From: Paramacrobiotus metropolitanus
Lineage: Eukaryota > Tardigrada > Eutardigrada > Parachela > Macrobiotidae
Assembly: GCF_019649055.1 (NCBI RefSeq)
Contig: NW_026570673.1
Location: 1-19,746, forward strand
DNA length: 19,746 bases
Reading direction: 5' to 3'
This document shows, piece by piece, positions 1 to 7,681 of this stretch. A program made the translations under genes and the position numbers. The notes under the pieces are model-generated. The model did not search any database, had not been told where the DNA came from, and worked only from the letters and a program-made list of their open reading frames with translations. How positions within the stretch are numbered: the first letter of the stretch is position 1; every line of letters begins with the position of its first letter.

Positions 1-407
1 GCCTTGCTGCAAAGTGTCGGGTGACGAGTGGCCGATGCAGATTTTAAATCACACTTCACAAAACGAGGAATTGGTACCACTGCTGAAAATGATATGATTC
101 AATGACTGATGAAATTGTTTAACGCATATCGTCAGACGACATATGCGCGAACCGTCAAGCTTCAACGCACTTCGAACGTTATACTGGATTGCGCATATTA
201 GCACATACGGTTGTACAAATTAGTTTTACAAGTAAGAAACCCACTACCGTTTGGAAACGTGGAGTACTCGAACAGCGGACACAGATAGAGAGTTCAATGC
301 AGCCGCCATAGTGTACGATGAGGTCGAAAGAGAAAAAAACGTTTGTCAGCTGAGACCACAAACAAAAATTGTACAATCCACCGGCATGCTTACTTGTCTA
401 CGGTTTG
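1..407. other. non-coding stretch, nothing recognised
   Basis: Stops are frequent in all frames and the short open frames look random. I see no RNA gene, repeat or protein similarity before the MITE that follows. The left target-site duplication of that MITE starts at 408. Confidence 0.5.
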
Positions 408-415
408 CAGAAGAT

Positions 416-511
416 CAGGGGCTACACGAGACCCCCATCGACCATGTTAATACGTGGTCAAATTTGACTTAAAAAATGATACATGGTCGATGAGGTCTCG
501 TGTAGCCCCTG
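416..511. mobile_element. hAT-type MITE, 96 bp
   Basis: Near-perfect terminal inverted repeats lie at 416-447 and 481-511. They pair over about 31 bp with one mismatch and one extra base, around a 33-base AT-rich spacer. The ends read CAGGGGCTAC and GTAGCCCCTG, the CAGGGG/CCCCTG termini usual for hAT elements. The flanks are 408-415 CAGAAGAT and 512-519 CAGAAGAC, a 7-of-8 match that fits the 8-bp hAT target-site duplication. There is no coding capacity, so it must be moved in trans. As RNA it would fold into a long hairpin. The hAT assignment rests on termini and duplication length only. Confidence 0.8.
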
Positions 512-540
512 CAGAAGACTCTTACGTACAGATAGTTTAG

Positions 541-729
541 CAAGGCATCAGACTGATCAGAGTGAACAAGACATTATTGTCCATAGCGTATTCGTACAGA
601 GCAGCCGACAACCCGTACGACACGGTTGACAGAAAAAAGCAGCTTTTGCTGCGGCGGATGTCACAACAAGACTTTGACAGCCTCCAACGTGTTCAACTGG
701 TCTACGGTTTCATAAGCCGTATCGTTTAG
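541..729 (+). CDS. possible terminal exon of an upstream gene
   Basis: A frame with no start codon stays open from just after a possible acceptor (GATAGTTTAG, ending at 540) to a TAG at 727-729, giving about 62 residues. The residues look protein-like: NPYDTVDRKKQLLLRRMS is followed by an aromatic and hydrophobic stretch. I do not recognise a family. It would be the last exon of a gene lying to the left, or a relic. An open frame of this length arises by chance fairly often, so the call is weak. Confidence 0.27.
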   Translation, partial: QGIRLIRVNKTLLSIAYSYRAADNPYDTVDRKKQLLLRRMSQQDFDSLQRVQLVYGFISRIV

Positions 730-864
730 CCGTGCTCGTTAGATACACCGCCAATCTGCATCGTATGCCAGGCATTTTTTTATTTCTTTCTTATCCAAGA
801 GGTTCTTTCGGTCTTTGTTTAAGAGTTTTAATTGTGGCGGACAAACGGTTGCCTACAAATCCCT

Positions 865-1345
865 ATGGATTCACCGTCGCCCGAACCGAAGAAAGTGAAT
901 GTTACGTCAGAGGAAGTACAAAGAAATACAATTCGGGATAAATGGATGAACATTATTGGACAATCACTTGGCCGGTTAACAAAAATCGGAGCAACGACGG
1001 CTAACTGGTGCGGTACAGCACGCACTAACCTTATGTTCTCCGTGACAGATTTATTACGGAGGCTGTTCCGAGGCCCGGTCAAGTTCCACTGGGTTCACAT
1101 TTTCGTTAGACTGCTTTTCTACGCGTGCTTCGCAGGATATGTGTACCTGGCAGTCTATCTTTTCACTCAGCCAAAGCCCGACTATTCAGGAGCAGGATTC
1201 GTATTTATCCTATTGTTGTGCACTGCTTACGGTTGTTTTATTGTTTTCTGTTTGAACAATCCTAAAGTCGACATCTGCCTCTTAAAGGGTTCTGCAGTTA
1301 TTTCACCATCGGACCTATGCGAGAGGATCCGGATGGCTCGGTCAG
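865..1345 (+). CDS. TMEM151: TMEM151-like membrane protein, exon 1
   Basis: This is the N-terminal exon of a TMEM151 family protein, a poorly characterised multipass membrane family of animals. The start chosen is the ATG at 865 (MDSPSPEPKK); the frame is open a little further upstream but without ATG. Two hydrophobic segments lie at about residues 75-100 (HWVHIFVRLLFYACFAGYVY...) and 110-130 (AGFVFILLLCTAYGCFIVFC). A conserved-looking juxtamembrane helix (LCERIRMARS) follows. The exon ends at the donor CAG|GTATGC (1345/1346) with one base of a codon left. Exon 2 begins with the two bases needed to complete a Gly codon, and the joined reading (RSGKPWLGWKMECYH) matches the family order of a helix, a tryptophan-rich turn and CYH-like residues. 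Family membership rests on remembered pattern similarity across both exons. Confidence 0.75.
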
Positions 1346-1694
1346 GTATGCATGTAATTGTGAGTCGAATTTGAGGGTCACGCTCGTTGTCTCCATAATA
1401 AATGCTGCAGCTGTACGATTAGTACAAAGAAGAGAAGAGCACTGGAGGGTTTTAAAAAGGTAGTAAATATGGAAACCGAGTCCAATGGGCTGGAAAGTCG
1501 AGTTTCGGTTAAAGCGAATTGCGCGGTTTAATCAAAATAAAGGGATTTTAACAGTAGTCACTTCTAGTTTCTGTTCTGATATGATTGAAATGTTACACAC
1601 AATCACTAAACTACAGCACCTCAATGTTACTTGAAAGATTTCGAGCAACGAGCGGTATTAAGTATTTATATATTCAGGCGTACCCGTACATCCA

Positions 1695-1710
1695 AGGGCG
1701 AGCTCGCCCT
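1695..1710. repeat. perfect 16-bp palindrome in intron
   Basis: AGGGCGAGCTCGCCCT is its own reverse complement and is GC-rich in an AT-rich intron. It could be a protein-binding site or the relic of a foldback element; no function can be assigned. Confidence 0.6.
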
Positions 1711-1767
1711 GGTTGTGGGTAAAAATATTTCAATCTGGTACAGCTGTGGCCGTCCTTGGTGATATAT

Positions 1768-1814
1768 AGCCGGGAACTTTCGGCATCCTGATGTTAGCCG
1801 AGCACTTTCGGCAT
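1768..1814. repeat. two direct copies of a 19-bp motif
   Basis: AGCCGGGAACTTTCGGCAT (1768-1786) and AGCCGAGCACTTTCGGCAT (1796-1814) differ at two positions and are 28 bases apart. Each also contains GCCG...CGGC half-sites. This is a minimal tandem repeat or paired binding site in the intron. Confidence 0.5.
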
Positions 1815-2598
1815 ACGATGACGTGTGGGAGTAGGATCACGCCTGGATGTACGTACTGATGGATCCTGACTGTCCGCCTTCCACCTGCAGCACACAAGGA
1901 TATATCTAGTCAATCTATGATGTGATTTGCTGTTATCTTTACTAGCGGTTTACGTGATGTCGTCTAGCTGAAGTCTATATAAGTCCATGTTCTTCACTAA
2001 TATCGGCATGCAGTCTTACGATCACTTTTCTTGAGACTGTTTTCAAATTACAATTTCCTTGAGTTGTGGACTGTGTTGAAAATTGGATAAAGAGGCAGAA
2101 ATACTTGTTCGTACGGAAGTACATAGTCGTTCCCGGATTATTGCTTAGTATACAGGTTTGCTCGCGGTCACAATCGACCTAGCTCTTTGCCGATCCTCAC
2201 AGAACCTGCGACCGGAGATTGTGGGTAGTGTTCCTGAGGGATTTCGAGTTGCTAACCTTCACCTAGTTCCATCATAATTCTTCCTGTTACAGTTGAGACA
2301 GATTCTGCCTACCGTACTGAGCATTACAGGCGTGGAAGAGTAAAGATTGTTCTAGAGCCCTAACCAGCGTGAACGCTTATACACGACAACGACATGCTTT
2401 TACTGGGATATGAATGTTTAAATCAGACTTTTTGTGCAAAATCAGTTTAAAGCTTGAAACGAATACGACGAGCCGAATTTATAGCAGACGTTTCGCCGGC
2501 ACTGGGACGCCTAGGGCACCATAAGGTCCCTCTTGGTAGAGGCGTATCACTTCCGGACGCTTTAAACTGTTACATATAGCCAAATAACGACCCAATAC

Positions 2599-2620
2599 AA
2601 TTTCGATTGAAATCGAAATT
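2599..2620. repeat. 10-bp inverted repeat in intron
   Basis: AATTTCGATT, two bases GA, then AATCGAAATT: perfect 10-bp arms. It is near the 3' end of the TMEM151-like intron. No function is evident. Confidence 0.5.
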
Positions 2621-2833
2621 TCAGGTTGAAAGTTCACACAACACTTAACGCTCATTTGCTGCGGTAATTTTCGCTGGTCCTAGGAAATTTTTGTCGCTTG
2701 AACGACGAATCTGTCCGCTTGACTTCTGCGACATGCGGACAACCGCTGAAGTTGATTGTTCAAATATATAACGAGGGACGTTTCACTGTATTACTACTTA
2801 ATATAAGACAAATAAATGTATGACCGGTTTCAG

Positions 2834-3379
2834 GCAAGCCATGGCTGGGATGGAAGATGGAATGCTACCACCTCGATACGGAATATGATGGCGATGGCGG
2901 GAGTGCCGAAGTCAAAAGAACTACCTGGAACGGTATGGAAGAATTTAAATGCTTTGACATCCAGGACATTTCTGACACGCCAGCCTTTGCTGTGACCGAC
3001 ACACTGGAAACAACCATGCTGAGGATACATTTCTCAAAAGAATATCTCTTTGCCGATGACAGCACTGCTGAAGAATTCAAACGGATGTCGACCAATTTCC
3101 AAATGGCAAATGCATCACGCGACATGAAGTACAACATGGAAACAATCCTCACCATTCCCGGACTTCAAGAAACTCTGACCGTTTCCTTGCAGCGCAGGCG
3201 GTCTCTATCGTTACTGGTGGTATCTTGCGGCGGTGTTCTTTTTGCTCGATGAGCCCTATCTGTGTTTCCTCAATGTTTCCGTAACGGAGATTAAGGAGTC
3301 CCACTACCGCTACGTCAAACAATTCGGGGGACCTCTGAATGTGCTCACTTGTGAATCGGGTTTGTCTGGTCGAAATTAG
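2834..3379 (+). CDS. TMEM151: TMEM151-like membrane protein, exon 2 (frame broken once)
   Basis: This exon carries the body and C-terminus. In order it shows GKPWLGWKMECYHLD, then WNGMEEFKCFDIQDIS, then LRIHFSKEYLFADDSTAEEF, and RDMKYNMETILTIPG. These match in order and spacing the TMEM151 pattern: a Cys/Asp turn, an F-S-K-x-x-x-F-A motif, then a D-x-Y-M-E-like motif. The frame then changes by one base between about 3180 and 3197. In the new frame a third hydrophobic segment follows (YRYWWYLAAVFFLLDEPYLC), then the family-like tail HYRYVKQFGG and a TAG at 3377-3379. Correcting one base gives about 341 residues, shorter than vertebrate homologues, which have long tails. The shift may be a base-call error, true decay or unusual splicing. 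Removing GT...AG at 3129-3192 (64 nt) also restores frame but would drop family-like residues. Confidence 0.72.
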
Positions 3380-3541
3380 TTCTGCATGATGCAATACTAA
3401 GAATTTACAGTTTTCAATATGTCCCCGTCGATATTGATGGAAGAAAGCTACCTGGTGCCTAAATCCATGCATTTCCAGAGCAATATATTTTTGTATCGCT
3501 CGGCATGGCATGCTGGTGGTCGTATTAAGTACTACATGTAC

Positions 3542-3612
3542 CCAGTACTACTGGTGTTGTTTACGCAGCCGGCAGCAACTACTGCGTAAAACAACAACTA
3601 CTTACTGTACTG
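3542..3612. repeat. imperfect inverted repeat / small foldback
   Basis: GTTGTTTACGCAG (3556-3568) pairs with CTGCGTAAAACAAC (3582-3595) with one extra base. Similarity continues outward to CCAGTAC (3542) and GTACTGG (about 3606-3612). It lies between the TMEM151-like stop codon and the truncated start of the esterase frame, so it may mark the insertion or rearrangement that cut the esterase. I found no clear target duplication. Confidence 0.5.
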
Positions 3613-4311
3613 GACATTAGTACTGTCAACGAGCGCAAACGTTTTGGCCTTCTTGATCCCGGCCGGATACACGACCACGCCGATCCAAAAGTCGATCCAA
3701 CAAGGAGCATCCTACGCCGATCCAAAAGTCAACGATCTGCAGTTCGTTACGGACCTTGTCGCCCACATCGAAGTGAACGACTGCATCGATCCCAATCGGG
3801 TCTACGCGTCGGGCAAGAGCAACGGTGGCGGGTTCATCGACACCCTTGCCTGCTCCGATCATGGCGACAGGTTTGCGGCGTTCGCCATGGCAGCGGTGGC
3901 GCTCTGCACCGACAACAAGTTGAGCGGGTGCCCGAAGAAACGGGTGATCCTGGAAGCCCATTGCGAAGCGGATGCCATGATCAAGTACAACGGGGATCCA
4001 GCGGCGAACGGCGGTCCGGTGCCGGATATTGCCAAGTGGGTGCAGTGGTGGGCGGAGCGGGATGGGTGCAACCCGAAGAATGCGGCGAAATCGAAGGGCC
4101 TGAGCGGATTCGATGTGACCAAGTATTCCTGTAAAGAGTTCACAGATGTCGTGCAGCATTACAAAGTAGATCAGCTCGGGCATTGTTGGCCGAGGATGGG
4201 AAGAACACGGACAGCAAAAAGAAGGTGTGCAAGGACCGTTCGTTGGACTTTACAGCGGTTGTCGTGGATTTTTTCGAGAAATGGAGTTTGAGTAATGCCC
4301 CGAGAACTTGA
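3590..4311 (+). pseudogene. feruloyl-esterase-like CE1 hydrolase, 5'-truncated and frameshifted
   Basis: This is the C-terminal part of an alpha/beta hydrolase of the feruloyl esterase/PHB-depolymerase type (carbohydrate esterase family 1). Such secreted enzymes split ferulate esters from plant cell walls. Visible in order: GASYADPKVNDLQFVTDL; CIDPNRVYASGKSNGGG, holding the nucleophile Ser in G-x-S-x-G; FAAFAMAA; AHCEADAMIKYNG, holding the acid Asp but with the usual His-Gly pair changed; WVQWWAERDGC; and GHCWP, holding the catalytic His. After GHCWP the frame shifts (about 4190), and the typical end VVDFFEKWSL is read in another frame to a TGA at 4309-4311. The uninterrupted frame itself stops at 4289-4291. 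There is no start codon, signal peptide or N-terminal strand region. It is open from 3590 but family-like residues begin near 3640. It is clearly GC-richer than its surroundings, which suggests horizontal acquisition. A missed upstream exon would be the alternative to truncation. Confidence 0.75.
3677..3730 (+). repeat. 17-bp direct repeat inside the esterase, 37 bases apart
   Basis: ACGCCGATCCAAAAGTC occurs exactly at 3677-3693 and 3714-3730. The offset of 37 is not a multiple of three, so the copies are read differently: TPIQKS in the first and YADPKV in the second. Only the second reading fits the esterase family. The first copy is therefore probably a local duplication within a decaying gene. 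Confidence 0.7.
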
Positions 4312-4439
4312 TTGGAGTTTTTATGAAAATTACTTTTGTAATAGCTTTTGTTTCATTTCTGTAAATAGATATGCACCGTCTTTAATATTGGACTGGGATA
4401 TAAAGTACCCGTTCTGATAGCGCAACGTTTTTATATTAT

Positions 4440-5304
4440 GATAGCTGTACAAATGCAGCCAAAAGCGGTCAGACAGAACTCCCGGAATCGATCTACTTGA
4501 AGTCGCAGCGCGCATGGGATGTACCGCTCTGCAACATGTCGCTGTCGACACTGCTGGAAGTCTTCCGGGACGATGAAACCAACCGAGCCGGCCTCCTTGC
4601 CCAGTCGAAACCTGAAGCAGGTATCTGGCTAAATGCTTTGCCGTTGGCGCATATCGGAAATCTCTTAGATGACGACACCCTCAAGATATCAGTCGGACTC
4701 AGGCTGGGCGCAGTCATATGTGAAGCCAAATGCCGCAAGCCTGTAGATGTATGCGGCCACCATGGACTGTCATGCTCGTTTTCGGCCGGGAGACATGCAC
4801 GACACGGTGCTTTGAACAGCATTGTGTGCCGATCATTGGTTTCGGCTGGCATTCCAGCAAAACTCGAACCTCGTGGCACATCCCATACGTCCGAACGTCG
4901 CCCAGACGGATGCACGACCTTTGCCTGGAAACGTGGTATGTGTCTGGCATGGGATGTCACCTGCGTTGACACTGTCGCCTCATCCCATATCAAGTCCACT
5001 TCCTCGGGTGCCGGATCCGCCGCGGCCCAAGCCGAAGACTAGAAAGCCAGACTCTATGCGTACCTTGTAGGCAGATACATTTTTGCAGCACTAGCCTTTG
5101 AAACCTTCGGGCCCTGGGGAAAAAGGAAATCGGCAAAGCTTTAATAAAGGAAATCGGCAAGCGGCTACAGCAACACACCGGGGAACCTCGCTCACACGAA
5201 TTTTTACGTCAGCGTCTGTCATCGAAATACAACGAGGCAACGCGGCTTCCGTGCTGGGGACGATGGTAGGAGCCGATAAATTAGAAGACATTTTGTTATT
5301 ATAA
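4440..5304 (+). pseudogene. R2-like non-LTR retroelement copy A, 3' fragment (endonuclease domain)
   Basis: Homology to the C-terminal part of copies B and C begins near 4440 (TELPESIYLKSQRAWDVPLC). It continues through WLNALPLAHIGNLL and GLRLGA, a C-x3-C...HHGLSC zinc knuckle, RHGALNSIV, LEPRG and RRPDG followed by WDVTC. The last is the RPD-x(n)-D-x-T signature of the restriction-like endonuclease in R2-type elements, which nicks the target DNA. The main frame (4497-5042) meets a TAG at 5040-5042. Recognisable sequence continues (FAALAFETFGPWG), hits two more stops near 5143-5148, then shifts frame to IEIQRGNAASVLGTM, ending at 5302-5304. The reverse transcriptase is absent, so this is a dead 5'-truncated copy. 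An in-frame 24-base duplication lies inside (5122-5160). Confidence 0.78.
5122..5160 (+). repeat. 15-bp direct repeat, 24-base period, in copy A
   Basis: AAAGGAAATCGGCAA is at 5122-5136 and again at 5146-5160. The 24-base spacing equals eight codons. The first copy runs into TAATAA and the second continues towards KRLQQHTGEP, which fits the family. This is a local duplication in a decaying gene. Confidence 0.7.
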
Positions 5305-5347
5305 TTCTCTATTTGTTGCCAATTCATGTATTCTAACCGGCTTGTGC

Positions 5348-6287
5348 TGATAAAGATTGGAATGCAGCGGTGATTTACATGAAAGTTTGGCCTGCCGCTT
5401 CGAAGCAAAATTCTTAAGTTGGAGTAAAATCAGAATTCATATTTTGTTGATTCGAATTCTCGTTTGCCAGATCTTTGAGGCGCTTGCTAATCTATGAATG
5501 GCTTGTTCCCCCCAATGTGATGCCAAGATCTTCTAAAAGTGCCTGGGCTTATATCGGTTTTCTTAACTCTTAACTCATGTGATTTTCCCAGACACTTTTT
5601 GCTGGTTTTCGCAACCTTTCCGCTCACTTTCCTTTAAGCATAAAATATGTTTAGATTAAGAATTTCATCCTCTTGCAAAATAAACTGTTGAACAAAAGGT
5701 CCTACTCAAACTGCTTTTCTGGAAAGATAGGAACTGCTTGGGACTGGGTTTGAAAATCAAAAAGGGTCGCAGTATCTAGACGGTAAAAAGCAGCAAATTT
5801 CATGAAAAAAATTTGCTGTTGTCGGTGCAGTGCAAACTTTCTTGGTATTTAAAGCGCGAACGACTGGCCATAAAATGTGTTTTTTATCCGTGGGAAGCAT
5901 CACGAATTTATAGAAGCGAAACGCCTGGAAAAGGGAAATTTTGGTGTGTTCACTGTCTTGTGAAAGAAAAATGTAAAAATGTTCACTTTTGCCCCTGAGC
6001 TTTTCAAAACGTCTTGCGATCACAGTAATATCAAGTGTAAATTTGCAGTTGACACTTTAAATTTTCTGTTGAGAACGCTGCCAAGTCGGAAGTGGCAATA
6101 AAAAGAATGATTTTCAAAAAATGTGCTGAAAAAAGTACCAGTACTAATTAATTTGAATACGAGGACGAGCGTTTTCTCGTGGCTTTCATCCGTCGTAAAT
6201 TTCCATGTTTGCTGTCGTCTCAGCAAAGTTATGTATTGAATGATAAACACTGTACGAGTACTAAATGTATGCCCTCAGGCCCCTCAC
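5348..6287. other. non-coding stretch
   Basis: AT-rich with dense stops. A 10-bp inverted repeat (CAGCAAATTT at 5791-5800, AAATTTGCTG at 5809-5818) is the only structure I see. A 61-residue frame at 5813-5998 has cysteines but no recognisable pattern and is probably chance. Confidence 0.45.
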
Positions 6288-6414
6288 CGGGTAACTGAGC
6301 AACATTTGCCCTGACCCACCCGCACCGGGCCGCGCGCACGGGTTGTTGGCTCCCTGGAGATCCAAAGCCGACGGTCCGTATGCGCTGGATATGCCTCCAC
6401 CGTACTCCCTAAAC
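6288..6414 (-). CDS. candidate internal exon of an unknown minus-strand gene
   Basis: Read on the minus strand, a 127-base segment is framed by an acceptor (TTTTCACAG|, just above 6414) and a consensus donor (CCG|GTGAGG, just below 6288). It encodes 42 residues without a stop, including YGGGISSAYGPSALD and a Gly/Ala/Pro-rich stretch with one Cys, ending in LLSYP. One base precedes the first full codon and the last codon is complete. It is strikingly GC-rich in an AT-rich neighbourhood. I do not recognise the protein and found no convincing partner exon. It could be the remnant of a lost gene or a non-coding GC island. Confidence 0.4.
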
Positions 6415-6916
6415 CTGTGAAAATACAATACATAGTCGTATTACGTATAAACGTTGAAACTGGTATCCTGCTTATTGCTACAAAACCGTGGGTAAACGGC
6501 ACGATTTCGGGCACAGACAGCACTGGTCGCAGACTCGCACTGTAAAATCGAAGCATTTGTACTGCACCCGACTCACAATCAGGTAATCGAATTACAACGA
6601 GACGCCAGTGGCAACACTCGCTCGGGTTAGTTTTTGCTTTGGATAATCAGTATCGATATTATAGCGTGAAGTGGCTGGCCTCGGAACATTCAACGATATC
6701 CGTGCGACAGACAATAATCAGGACACGTTTTTTTGGCGTTCATAATGCCTAACGGGGAATGATGTGTGCTAAATCTGTTTCTGTTGATTCTTTTGCTGTT
6801 CATACAATCATGTTGGAGTCAAAGATCAAGACTTATTCTAAGCAGAAAATACTTTTGAAATCGAGGTGTATCGTGTACGCAGTTATGGTGAATTGATAGG
6901 AAATCTACCTAGAATC
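6415..6916. other. non-coding stretch
   Basis: No supported gene. A minus-strand open frame continues upstream from the candidate exon to 6556, but in a different frame from the exon-like reading, so I treat it as chance. Nothing else stands out before the tandem repeat. Confidence 0.4.
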
Positions 6917-7130
6917 AAATGTCTGGATATGAACTGAACACCTTGGGCAGAATATGCGGATATGAATTTATCACATAGGACAGAAATATCTGGGTATGAT
7001 TTACCATCTATAACAAAATATCCGGGTGGGAATTACCACTTATGGAATTTCGAAAATGAATTTTTCACCTAAGGCAGAAACTGGGTATGAGTTTTTTGTC
7101 CAGACCAGAAGATCCGTGTATACTCTGACC
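6917..7130 (+). repeat. degenerate tandem repeat, about 33-bp unit
   Basis: About six units can be followed, with starts near 6917, 6951, 6984, 7017, 7054 and 7078. The consensus is roughly AATATCYGGGTATGAATTTACC then AYYTAAGGCAG. The second and third units are each exactly 33 bases; later ones carry insertions or losses. The frame is not kept open, so this is an old minisatellite, not a coding repeat. Confidence 0.65.
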
Positions 7131-7486
7131 GAATTGTCCAGGGTTACAACTTACAAAATGAATTCAGCAATTCCTTGATACCGAATCGCGTGAAGGTTGA
7201 CGCAGTATTAAGGAAAATTTGCGCAGCAAATGCTCACAAACGCTTTTCTTCGCCTAACAAGTGAACTTATGAAATGTGCAAATGTGAAATAAAGGGCAGT
7301 ATGTAACCACCTAGTGTTTTAATGTGCTAATGATACGAATGTGTTTTCATGTGCTCTAATGTGAACCACACCGTATGTACCGTACCTTTTATACACAGTA
7401 ATATTGTGTGGTTTTTAATTGACACCTAATGGAAATTCTGATCATGATTTTGTGTCGGATTTTTCCAACTGGGTTCGTTTTTGCCC

Positions 7487-7557
7487 CTGGATGAAAAATT
7501 TCCCTCATCCAGTACCGAAGGGTGGCTGCGGGACCTAGTCTGGAGATCTTCTCCAGA
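7487..7557 (+). other. two stem-loops upstream of retroelement copy B
   Basis: CTGGATGA (7487-7494) pairs with TCATCCAG (7505-7512). TCTGGAGA (7539-7546) pairs with TCTCCAGA (7550-7557) around a 3-base loop. A third, weaker stem (GAGAC/GTCTC) follows. They lie 125-195 bases before the copy B start codon, in its probable 5' UTR. R2 elements carry an HDV-like self-cleaving ribozyme at their 5' end, but I could not build a convincing ribozyme fold here. Confidence 0.4.
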
Positions 7558-7681
7558 GACTGTCGTGGCAGTTGTCTCGCAGTTATCGAGCCGCCACAGT
7601 TCCACACCGTGTAAGTACTCTTTTCTGATCTCCTGAATTCAGATCTCTTTCTCCGCCGAACGCTTTATTAAAGGGACGACA

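Larger units (their letters stand above)
1346..2833 (+). other. intron of the TMEM151-like gene, about 1.49 kb
   Basis: The donor is CAG|GTATGC and the acceptor GGTTTCAG|GC. The phase agrees between the exons, one base before and two after. No other gene is visible inside. It holds a perfect 16-bp palindrome (1695-1710), two copies of a 19-bp motif (1768-1786 and 1796-1814) and a small inverted repeat (2599-2620). Confidence 0.7.

Noticed and set aside
3129-3192. 64-base intron in the TMEM151-like exon 2
   Set aside because: Splice sites and phase would fit, but the segment reads as family-like protein (KYNMETILTIPG), so a one-base indel is preferred; not excluded.
3626-4183. 185-residue antisense open frame
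   Set aside because: It mirrors the GC-rich esterase frame, which has family motifs; the antisense reading has none.
4493-4999. 168-residue antisense open frame
   Set aside because: Shadow of retroelement copy A, whose sense frame carries the endonuclease motifs.
5813-5998. 61-residue cysteine-bearing frame
   Set aside because: No recognisable zinc-binding spacing or homology, and dense stops all around; probably chance.
6284-6556. 90-residue minus-strand frame
   Set aside because: Its reading differs from the exon-like frame bounded by splice sites and shows no family pattern.
7480-7680. HDV-like ribozyme at the 5' end of copy B
   Set aside because: Individual hairpins exist, but I could not place the nested P1/P2 pseudoknot or the catalytic C with confidence.
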